Of a DNA stretch of 64,000 bases, positions 57,365 to 64,000 are shown piece by piece. The stretch lies in assembly GCF_014284305.1 (NCBI RefSeq), contig NZ_JACOFW010000006.1:62001-126000 (forward strand), given 5' to 3'. The notes below the pieces were generated by a model that worked only from the letters and a program-made list of their open reading frames with translations, was not told where the DNA came from and did no database searches. Within the stretch, counting starts at the first letter, position 1, and each line of letters opens with the position of its first letter. This stretch comes from Affinundibacterium seohonense (GTDB taxonomy: Bacteria; Pseudomonadota; Gammaproteobacteria; Burkholderiales; Burkholderiaceae_D). A program made the position numbers and the translations under genes.

Positions 57365-57592
57365 TCAGTCCGCAAGAAAAAACCATAGCCCTAAGGCCAG
57401 CAAAGTAGTAGTCATAATCATTGCTGGCACCAAATAAATGAAACCGATGCGACGAGGCTGCAAGGCTTTTTGCCTCAATTGACCCTGCACGTTTAAGGCA
57501 TGTTTAGCTGGCACTTCTGAGATGGAAACGCGGCCGACTGGCGGCCTAGGCGATGGATTTAAGATCGGCGGCAATACACGATAATGCGGCAT
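57365..57592 (-). CDS. Possible small tail-anchored membrane protein
   Basis: A 75-residue open frame beginning MPHYRVLPPILNPSPRPP, with a basic middle (RQKALQPRRIG) and one hydrophobic helix at the C-terminus (about residues 53-74). That shape, positive residues before a single membrane segment, makes a small inner-membrane protein plausible. There is no good ribosome binding site and no recognised family. It lies convergent to the EamA gene. The alternative is chance coding. Confidence 0.4.
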   Translation of the reverse strand: MPHYRVLPPILNPSPRPPVGRVSISEVPAKHALNVQGQLRQKALQPRRIGFIYLVPAMIMTTTLLALGLWFFLAD

Positions 57593-57677
57593 ATGACTTG
57601 TTGAAAAATGAGAAGGAGTTGATTGGAACACAGTCAGCCAAGCTTGTTGCAGTGTTACTCAACTTATCTCAAAAGTA

Positions 57678-57709
57678 CGAAAAATCGCTACGTAGCGTAG
57701 CGATTTTCG
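57678..57709 (-). terminator. Hairpin after the ceramidase-like gene
   Basis: Arms CGAAAAATCGCTACG and CGTAGCGATTTTCG are near-perfect around a 3-base loop. It lies 22 bases past the stop of the minus-strand ceramidase-like gene. The short T run makes it a moderately convincing terminator. Its stem core ATCGCTACG resembles the hairpin at 59495. Confidence 0.55.
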
Positions 57710-57730
57710 ATACTTATCCAACCTCGATTT

Positions 57731-58522
57731 CTAAATTTTCGCAGAAGGCCACGAACTTGATCTTCCGACACTTGGAAACTTCGGGTGCAACCAATGCCAA
57801 ATAATCAAAGCAGCGGCAGCACTCGCCAACAAATGTTTTATCGTATGTCCACTCAGCAAACCGGTGTGCAATAGAATCGCCGCATCGCCAATTTCACAAA
57901 CTTTCGCCAGTACATAACAAGCAATCGCAGCAGCATAAATCCAGCGTGTGCGCTTAGGCGCTGCATAAATTCCCTGCCAAAGCGGGATCAATATAATCGC
58001 CATTAATTGCAAAGCTAAATAAGGTCGTAAATCACCACTTTGTTGCCACCACAAAACAGAAGCGGTAGCGAACGCAATCAACGCGATCAAATCACGTCGC
58101 GCGGCTAATAACTCTTGATCGAAACATTCCGTACGTACGGCGGCAATTAAGGTGGCGCATGCTAGCGCAATGGGCAAACGATCCCAAAACAAGCGTGCAT
58201 CATCTGGCGCCAAATGATAAAAAGTCGATCCCACACTGGTCGCAAAAATACTCAACACAAAGCATAGATAAGCATAATCTTTGGGGTGCCGTCTGGAGGA
58301 ACGCTGGTGAAAATAAGCCCGACTGGCGAATAAGCCAAGCAGACCAATCACAGCAAAAGCGAGATTACTCAAAACATCCAGTGCATTTGGAATGGTCCAA
58401 TAAGCCGACGTATCAGCAAAAACGTGATAATCCGCATACTGTTGTATGGTCCCATGCATCAACATCAAGAGAGTACAAACTCCCACGATAAGGAGAGGTA
58501 AATAGCGCCATTTCTTAGTCAT
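57731..58522 (-). CDS. Ceramidase-like integral membrane protein (CREST superfamily)
   Basis: A 263-residue protein with about seven membrane helices and the metal-site motifs of alkaline ceramidases. GSTFYHLAPDDARLFWDRLP carries the Ser and first His and Asp residues, and a late GHTIKHLLAS holds the HxxxH-like pair. SNLAFAVIG is another family motif. Family members are metal hydrolases in the membrane. A lipid amidase role is possible but not shown, since this organism group is not known to make ceramide widely. ATG 58522 has GGTGA about 5 bases upstream; a GTG three codons earlier is possible. Confidence 0.8.
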   Translation of the reverse strand: MTKKWRYLPLLIVGVCTLLMLMHGTIQQYADYHVFADTSAYWTIPNALDVLSNLAFAVIGLLGLFASRAYFHQRSSRRHPKDYAYLCFVLSIFATSVGSTFYHLAPDDARLFWDRLPIALACATLIAAVRTECFDQELLAARRDLIALIAFATASVLWWQQSGDLRPYLALQLMAIILIPLWQGIYAAPKRTRWIYAAAIACYVLAKVCEIGDAAILLHTGLLSGHTIKHLLASAAAALIIWHWLHPKFPSVGRSSSWPSAKI

Positions 58523-58711
58523 TTTTGTCACCGCTTTCTAGCCGAAAAAGGAAAGGGCGTAGCATGCAGCATGTCAGAGCAATCAAAAACTTTAGCCTAC
58601 TTAGTTTCACATTAACAGCTAACAAGTTGCTTCTTGCGATACTCTATCCATAGTCAATCCCTAGGCGAAATGCTACAGTAGCCAAACTCTTGCCAACCAG
58701 CGAAACCTGCC

Positions 58712-59455
58712 ATGACAGAAATCACTCAACTACTCAACACCATCAAATATCAGCTCAAACAACAGGCGAAAACCTACCGCGACGTGGCAGCGGCTTTAGA
58801 TTTGTCGGAAGCTAGTATCAAGCGCATGTTTAGCGATAGCAGTGATGCGCCGATCACCCTCGATCGTATCGTGGAGATCAGCCATTTTTTGGGATTTAGT
58901 CTGGCGGAATTAGCACAAGAGGCGAGTTTGTCGAACGCTAAACTCACCACCTTGACGACAGCACAAGAAAAAGAACTAGTCTCAGACAGCGTGCTGCTGA
59001 TGGTCGCGGTGTGCGCTGTCAATCACTGGAGTATGGCGGATATTCTCAGCATTTATAAATTAACTGAAACCGAATGTTTAAAGCACTTACTCAAGCTAGA
59101 TCAATTGCGCCTCATCACATTATTACCCGGCAACCGCATACGCTTAAATATCAGCCGTGATTTTGATTGGCTACCCGGCGGCCCGATACGAGATTACTTC
59201 CGCAAGGAAGGCATGCCTGACTTTCTCAATTCGCGCTTTCATCACGAGATGGAAAACTTCACTTTCAGCCACGGCATGCTGACCGAAGAAGCCAGCAATA
59301 AATTGCAAACTGAACTACGACAACTCAAGCGAAAATTCGCCGAACTACATGCGGAGAGTCTGCAATCACCGCTCAAGAAACGACATGGTATCGGCGTATT
59401 GATGGCAATGCGTCCTTGGGAACCAATCAGTTTTTCTAAGCTCAGAAAAAACTAA
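58712..59455 (+). CDS. XRE-family transcriptional regulator
   Basis: A 247-residue protein with an N-terminal helix-turn-helix of the XRE/Cro type at about residues 8-65 (YRDVAAALDLSEASIKRMF, LDRIVEISHFLG). The C-terminal part (about 90-210) is not a known ligand domain to me; it may hold a second winged-helix-like region (NHWSMADILSIYKLTETECLKHLL). No target operator is evident. It stands alone between a divergent ceramidase-like gene and a MITE-like element. Confidence 0.8.
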   Translation: MTEITQLLNTIKYQLKQQAKTYRDVAAALDLSEASIKRMFSDSSDAPITLDRIVEISHFLGFSLAELAQEASLSNAKLTTLTTAQEKELVSDSVLLMVAVCAVNHWSMADILSIYKLTETECLKHLLKLDQLRLITLLPGNRIRLNISRDFDWLPGGPIRDYFRKEGMPDFLNSRFHHEMENFTFSHGMLTEEASNKLQTELRQLKRKFAELHAESLQSPLKKRHGIGVLMAMRPWEPISFSKLRKN

Positions 59456-59494
59456 TCAGCTCCCAAACTAAACTAAGCTAAGCTAGATCAGAAA

Positions 59495-59518
59495 GATCGC
59501 TGCGGAACCGTAGCGATC
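59495..59518 (+). terminator. Hairpin after the XRE regulator
   Basis: GATCGCTGCGG and CCGTAGCGATC form a stem with a very short loop, about 40 bases after the stop codon. There is no strong T run, so it may be a weak terminator or a message-stabilising hairpin. Confidence 0.45.
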
Positions 59519-59527
59519 GGTCGAAGT

Positions 59528-59709
59528 TTGAACCCAGATTTTCCATTAGGCGCGTCTTCGACGCTATTTGAGCGCTGGCGGCGCATTTTCGGTCATTTTT
59601 TTCGTTCTTCGTTGAAAATAGCTAGCTATTTTCGCCTCATTCACGTAAAAACTGCCTCGAAAAGTGCATCCACCATCACCTCAAATCCTAATGGAAATTC
59701 TGGGTTGAA
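59528..59709. mobile_element. MITE-like element with 23-bp terminal inverted repeats
   Basis: The left end starts TTGAACCCAGATTTTCCA and the right end is its reverse complement with 2 mismatches in 23 positions. The 182-bp interior has no transposase gene but contains the perfect 20-base palindrome at 59614-59633 (GAAAATAGCT and its mirror). No clear target duplication is visible. A non-autonomous element is the best reading. Confidence 0.55.
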
Positions 59710-59789
59710 TTGAGGAGCGGACCTGTGCTTGAGCACTTGCTACCACCGGAAATTCAAAATTCGGCCGCACAGTAGCTTGCGCAAAGGTC

Positions 59790-61001
59790 TCAGAGCTTCA
59801 TCTTCACGATACGAGGACAGTGATCGCTGGAGATAATCTTCTGCCCTGCTTCTTGAATCACAGGTAATTTAAGCGAGTTAAATCCCTGCGCTTGTTTCGC
59901 ATGTAATGCAGGGCTAAACAAAATGTGATCTAAACCAACGAAGCCTTTGCACGCAGATCCTTCCGCCAAGGGAATTTGCACCAAGCTTGGCGCACCATCC
60001 GAAATCTCTTGCCACATCACACGCGATTTCACTTCACCAAATGATCCCATGCTGTTCGGACTCGCTGGATCAGAGCCATCCAAGCGCACTTCTTTTGCAG
60101 GAATATTCGCAGCGGCTTCTTCATCAATACGACGATTAAAATCACCCAAGAGGATAAACAGAGGCGTCTTTGCGGCAACTGCCTCAATCCAATTTTCTAG
60201 CGGTGCAATTTGACGATTTAACACCTTGCACGCCGCATCGTTATCGGTCAGCAAACGTGCAGGATAACGTTCTGTGTTGACCAGATTCGCGCAGGACGAT
60301 TTCAAATGCACATTCAATAGACTCAGTGTTTTTCCTTGTATCGTTAAACTCAACTCCACGCCCGGACGTAAACGACGAATACCTTTCACATCATCGGCTT
60401 TTTCTTTGATGGCTAAAGAATCTTCATTCTTACAAACGACCGGCTTTTTGCTTAACGATTTTTTCCAAGCAAACCCAACCGTTTGAAACGCATTGTGTTC
60501 AGCCACACAAGACTCAAAATCTGCTGCATGTTTGCCTAAAATATCTTGAATTGCAGTGCGATTGCTCACCTCTTGAAACGCAAAAATCGAAATTCCCTCT
60601 TCGACCACCAGCTTATCGATCGTCGCAGCCAAGCCATTCACTTTTTGCACATACCACTCATTCCCATTTTGCCAATTATTGCTATTGAGTCGATAGGCAT
60701 TACATGGCGCAACCATCATACTTTTTTCCGGACCGCCAGCAGCAGTTTCAAAATTCGCCTGACATTGCTTGGCACGTTCAACTTCTTCATTCGTTGGGGA
60801 CTGCGCATTGCGCATGGTTCTGGCGCGGGTTTCACACCAATTCACCTGCGGAGCAGAACAAACTTCGAGATGTTTTTTAAAATCATCCTTACTTCCCATC
60901 CACGCCAAATTAAACGAAGCAATACCCACTTCAGCGGCAAAAATCGCGGAGGAACCAAAGCTCAGCGCTAGGGCGATAGCAATCTTATTCATTTTTGACA
61001 T
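59790..61001 (-). CDS. Exported endonuclease/exonuclease/phosphatase-family protein
   Basis: A 403-residue protein with a Sec signal peptide (AIALALSFGSSAIFA, cleavage near AAEV) and an EEP fold. Catalytic motifs are FAFQEVSN with the metal-binding Glu, NVHLKSSC, LLGDFNRRID with the Asp/Asn pair, and the C-terminal SSDHCP with the catalytic His. Eight or so cysteines in the mature part suggest disulfides, which fits a periplasmic or secreted location. The substrate could be nucleic acid or a phosphoester lipid. Start 61001 places the signal peptide at the N-terminus; a longer frame to 61082 would bury it. Confidence 0.85.
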   Translation of the reverse strand: MSKMNKIAIALALSFGSSAIFAAEVGIASFNLAWMGSKDDFKKHLEVCSAPQVNWCETRARTMRNAQSPTNEEVERAKQCQANFETAAGGPEKSMMVAPCNAYRLNSNNWQNGNEWYVQKVNGLAATIDKLVVEEGISIFAFQEVSNRTAIQDILGKHAADFESCVAEHNAFQTVGFAWKKSLSKKPVVCKNEDSLAIKEKADDVKGIRRLRPGVELSLTIQGKTLSLLNVHLKSSCANLVNTERYPARLLTDNDAACKVLNRQIAPLENWIEAVAAKTPLFILLGDFNRRIDEEAAANIPAKEVRLDGSDPASPNSMGSFGEVKSRVMWQEISDGAPSLVQIPLAEGSACKGFVGLDHILFSPALHAKQAQGFNSLKLPVIQEAGQKIISSDHCPRIVKMKL

Positions 61002-61115
61002 ACGAGACTTTCTATATAAATTACATTCAATATCAATGATCGCGATTAACAAGAATATGCGAATACGCTCATTAATAAGCATTCGGAGACAATGCTTGGA
61101 TACAAAATACCTGCC

Positions 61116-61580
61116 CTAGTTCACCGCAATTAACTGGATATCAAATACCAAAGTTGCCGCTGGAGGAATCGGCCCACGTCCACGCGGACCGTACGCCAGA
61201 TCCGATGGAATAATCAAATTACGATGCCCACCGACTTTCATACCAACCACGCCCTGATCCCAGCCTTTAATCACTTGACCATCACCAAGCTGAAAACTAA
61301 ATGGCGTGCCACGTGTTACCGAACTATCAAATTGCTCACCACGTTGTCCAGGAGCTTTTGCGTCATACAACCAACCTGTGTAATGCACGGTCACCTGCTT
61401 ACCTGACTCGGCGACAACACCAGTACCAACGACCAAATCAGTGCTCTGCATCGCTGCAACGCTATTGGCAGAATTGACCGCTTCAGTCGGACGATTACAA
61501 GCACTTAAGCCTAAGCTCAAACTCAGAATTAAACTTACGGCAGAAATCTTGGGAACGAAGGTGAAAAATTGGCGATGCAT
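61116..61580 (-). CDS. FKBP-type peptidyl-prolyl isomerase, lipoprotein
   Basis: A 154-residue FKBP-type prolyl isomerase with a lipoprotein signal (lipobox LSAC at about residues 25-28). The FKBP domain follows at about 50-152, with VTVHYTGWL, FDSSVTRGTPFSFQLG, VIKGWDQGVVGMKVGG and the ending ATLVFDIQLI. It likely aids folding of exported proteins in the periplasm or outer membrane. ATG 61580 is chosen because AAGGAT lies about 6 bases upstream; the frame extends to 61655. It is not clearly in an operon. Confidence 0.9.
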   Translation of the reverse strand: MHRQFFTFVPKISAVSLILSLSLGLSACNRPTEAVNSANSVAAMQSTDLVVGTGVVAESGKQVTVHYTGWLYDAKAPGQRGEQFDSSVTRGTPFSFQLGDGQVIKGWDQGVVGMKVGGHRNLIIPSDLAYGPRGRGPIPPAATLVFDIQLIAVN

Positions 61581-61846
61581 GACTATCCTTGTAGTTGTTT
61601 CGCTAAGCACAGCGCTTGAATGAAAGTCGCGATATAGGTGGTTTTCATTTACCACCTAGCACGATCCAAAGATCTGTGGAGTGCGAATAACCACAAAGGA
61701 ATCCAATCATTGTGAGAAAAATCGTAAGCCTTAGATTCGCCATTTGCAAATATAAAAGTATAAAAATAATGCCTTGCTTCCATTCGGGAACTGCGCCTAG
61801 AATTACAGCGGCATCACGAGGGTGCATCAAACAGAGGAGCTCAATC

Positions 61847-63535
61847 TTGGCTAAAAAACCATTACTAAAGACAGTTGGCACTTGTGCTTTAATTTGCGCG
61901 ACCTTTCTAGGCTGTGGTCGATCCGACACCACCAACGACGATGTCCGCCATAACTCAACAGGCCAAGTCAGCAATCAAGCTAAAGCCAACATTAGCTACT
62001 ACGCTGCTGCCCGCTTTGCCGAACAGGTAAGCTTCGGCGCGACACCCGAGTTGATTGAAGAGATTCAAAAATTAGGTTTTGAAGGATGGATTGATGCGCA
62101 GTTTGCATTACCTGCCACGACCGGTTCGATGCCACGCGACATCATGATTGCCACTAGCGATGTCACTGAGAAAATGCGCATAGAACAAAAACAAGGCGTA
62201 TTTCGAGCTGATAATTTTTGGAGCACCGCTCTTACCGCACCAGATCAACTCCGTCAACGGGTTGCATGGTCGATTTTTCAATATATCCCAGTTAGTCAAG
62301 GTGCGGTAAATGGTAGCCTTGAGTATTACAATATGTTGAGAAAAAATGCTTTTGGCAACTATGTGGATCTTTTACGTGATGTGACCATCCATCCAGCGAT
62401 GGGGGTCTATCTAAATAATGAACAGAATCGACCTAATTCACCCGAGTGCTTAGGTTGTACGCCTAATGAAAACTACGCGCGCGAGCTGATGCAGTTATTT
62501 TCAGTCGGTGTTGTGCAGCTCAATGCAGACGGTACGACCGTCCGTGATGCCCAGAGAAAAGTCAAAGAAACCTATACACAAAAAGATGTCGAGGAACTGG
62601 CACGTGCTCTCACTGGATGGACTGCTCCGCCAAACACAACAGGATTATCTGGTCAATATTGGCCGCATTTTAATCAACCCATGGTCCCCGAATCTCAAGC
62701 TTTTTTGCATGATAGCGGACAAAAAACAGTCATGGGCAATGTACTAAAAGCTGGCATGAGCGCCCCAGAAGAGTTGAATGCAGTCGTCGCGATGTTGATG
62801 AAACATCAAAATGTAGCCCCCTTCGTTAGCTTGCGTTTAATCCAGCATTTGGTCATGAGTAATCCAAGCCCACAATATTTGTCGCGTATTTCGGCCAAAT
62901 TCCAGAACAACGGCAAAGGTGTTGCTGGCGATCTACGGGCTGTGGTGAAAGCAATTTTGCTGGATCCTGAGGCGCGTATTGCAGATCAGATCAATGTTGG
63001 AGACAAAAATAATGGAAAGCTACGTGAACCTATTCTGTGGCAAACCGCTGTCTACCGTGGCATGGGATGCAAACGCATGACACATGGCATTTGGCAGGGA
63101 ATTGAATATGTAGATGGCGTATCAAATCAAGATCCTGTCAACATACCTAGTATATTTTCCTTCTACCAAGCTACTGATCTGGCACCTGGAAGTAACTTGC
63201 TGGCACCTGAACAAAAATTATTGAATACCGTGGCATTTACCGACCGTCTAGGTACCTTGAACTGGCGCTTTGCAGATCCCAACAATCCAACATATCAGGA
63301 AAATTTAAGCAAAACAGCATGTAATATGAATGAATTGAGTATGGCTTTCAAAGCATCGCCAAGTGCTTACTTAGATCTGGTAAGTAAGCGCTGGTTTCGA
63401 GGGGCAATGCCGACAACTTTACGTAACAACTTGCTGTCTTTGATTCAAGGAGATAGCTGGGGCACTCCCGAGCAAAGAGCTTTATCAGTGCTGCAATTTG
63501 CCTTGACCAGTCCGTCTTTTGGAGTCATAAAATGA
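61847..63535 (+). CDS. DUF1800 domain lipoprotein
   Basis: A 562-residue protein of the DUF1800 family, large exported proteins of unknown function often paired with DUF1501 proteins. The start is set at TTG 61847: GAGGAG lies about 7 bases upstream, and translation from there gives a perfect lipoprotein signal (LICATFLGCG). Family motifs include RFAEQVSFGATPELIEEI, NPSPQYLSRISAKF and YARELMQLFSVG. It overlaps the DUF1501 gene (ATGA overlap), so the two are translationally coupled and may act together outside the cytoplasm. A GTG at 61712 in frame is less likely. Confidence 0.85.
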   Translation: MAKKPLLKTVGTCALICATFLGCGRSDTTNDDVRHNSTGQVSNQAKANISYYAAARFAEQVSFGATPELIEEIQKLGFEGWIDAQFALPATTGSMPRDIMIATSDVTEKMRIEQKQGVFRADNFWSTALTAPDQLRQRVAWSIFQYIPVSQGAVNGSLEYYNMLRKNAFGNYVDLLRDVTIHPAMGVYLNNEQNRPNSPECLGCTPNENYARELMQLFSVGVVQLNADGTTVRDAQRKVKETYTQKDVEELARALTGWTAPPNTTGLSGQYWPHFNQPMVPESQAFLHDSGQKTVMGNVLKAGMSAPEELNAVVAMLMKHQNVAPFVSLRLIQHLVMSNPSPQYLSRISAKFQNNGKGVAGDLRAVVKAILLDPEARIADQINVGDKNNGKLREPILWQTAVYRGMGCKRMTHGIWQGIEYVDGVSNQDPVNIPSIFSFYQATDLAPGSNLLAPEQKLLNTVAFTDRLGTLNWRFADPNNPTYQENLSKTACNMNELSMAFKASPSAYLDLVSKRWFRGAMPTTLRNNLLSLIQGDSWGTPEQRALSVLQFALTSPSFGVIK

Positions 63536-64000
63536 GTCGCCGACACTTTCTTAAATCGATAGGTGCCCCCCTCGTAGCAAGTTTAGGAGGTAGCAGTTTG
63601 CTTGCCAGTTTTAATGATAGCGAGGCAGCGATAGGCGACGACTATAAAGCTTTAGTCTGTCTTTTTTTGAATGGTGGCAATGACGGAAACAACACATTGA
63701 TCCCCACAGATGGCGGCTACAACGACTACAGACAATCACGTCCTGTTTTGGCACTACCAAAAGAATCGCTCATCAATCTCACGGCGAAAAGCGGCGGACG
63801 TTCCTTTGCCTTACACCCAGGTCTTGCGCCGCTTGCCGCTCTTTATAACCGTCAACGATTGTCATGGATCGCCAACATTGGTCCCCTGATTGTGCCAGCG
63901 ACGGGACAACAGGTGATTGACCATGCTGTTGCTGTTCCACCGTTTTTGATGTCACATAATGATCAGACTGCTGTGCAACAAGGCTGGGGCGGTGATGCCG
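63532..64000 (+). CDS. DUF1501 domain protein, 3' end outside window
   Basis: The 5' 156 codons of a DUF1501 protein. It starts with a Tat-like signal (MSRRHFLKSIGAPLVASLGG) and continues VCLFLNGGNDGNNTLIPTD, the alkaline-phosphatase-like N-terminal motif of the family. The start overlaps the stop of the DUF1800 gene (ATGA), as is usual for this pair. The window ends before the rest, so the C-terminal part cannot be described. Confidence 0.88.
   Translation, partial: MSRRHFLKSIGAPLVASLGGSSLLASFNDSEAAIGDDYKALVCLFLNGGNDGNNTLIPTDGGYNDYRQSRPVLALPKESLINLTAKSGGRSFALHPGLAPLAALYNRQRLSWIANIGPLIVPATGQQVIDHAVAVPPFLMSHNDQTAVQQGWGGDA

Larger units (their letters stand above)
59456..59789. other. Intergenic gap with hairpin and MITE-like element
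   Basis: About 334 bases without a credible gene. It contains a small hairpin at 59495-59518 and the 182-bp inverted-repeat element at 59528-59709. A 61-codon frame across the element encodes nothing recognisable. Confidence 0.6.

Noticed and set aside
59528-59713. 61-codon frame over the inverted-repeat element
   Set aside because: Both ends of the peptide are just the terminal repeats read in frame; no family likeness.
1-64000. tRNA, rRNA or replication origin
   Set aside because: No cloverleaf-like or rRNA-like segments and no DnaA-box cluster were noticed by eye.

Overview
The window looks like chromosomal DNA of a beta-proteobacterium of the Burkholderiales, most probably an Oxalobacteraceae member of moderate GC such as Undibacterium. 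The basis is a MerR-type LiuR leucine-catabolism cluster that carries aceK, biotin genes of Burkholderiales type next to a biotin-dependent carboxylase, small palindromic intergenic repeats, and large DUF4347/Ig-repeat proteins beside tail-collar (MdpB-like) proteins. No database search was run, so genus is a guess.

Region 1 (1-31.8 kb, all plus strand) is an accessory surface-protein island. It opens with three tandem phage-tail-collar/microcystin-dependent-like proteins (the first cut by the window edge) and a small lipoprotein. Four giant repeat proteins follow (about 2189, 2542, 1686 and 1785 residues). Three begin with a DUF4347 domain that keeps a His and a Cys in a caspase-like spacing. 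All four are built from Big_12-type Ig modules and end in the same three-module C-terminal cassette plus a short hydrophobic tail. Between the second and third giants sit a PepSY-type membrane protein and a two-gene signalling unit (LuxR-type response regulator and hybrid histidine kinase). None of the giants has an N-terminal signal peptide, and no secretion system or RTX repeats are visible.

Region 2 (31.9-55.2 kb, all minus strand) is a long catabolic and cofactor block. It contains a complete leucine/isovalerate route: isovaleryl-CoA dehydrogenase, both subunits of methylcrotonyl-CoA carboxylase, methylglutaconyl-CoA hydratase and HMG-CoA lyase. With these come an acetyl-CoA acetyltransferase, another acyl-CoA dehydrogenase, aceK and the regulator liuR. 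bioA, bioF, bioD and bioB lie directly upstream of the biotinylated carboxylase subunit, so cofactor supply and its user are neighbours. A small EF-Tu-domain-III-like protein sits between bioB and the carboxylase. The intergenic gaps are full of palindromic repeats: paired REP-like elements, several inverted repeats, and a roughly 110-bp hairpin present twice with compensatory base changes.

Region 3 (55.3-64 kb) is mixed: an MBL-fold hydrolase divergent from liuR with a LiuR-like site between them, an EamA transporter, a ceramidase-like membrane protein, an XRE-type regulator, a MITE-like inverted-repeat element, an exported endonuclease/phosphatase-fold protein, an FKBP lipoprotein, and a DUF1800/DUF1501 pair cut off by the right edge.
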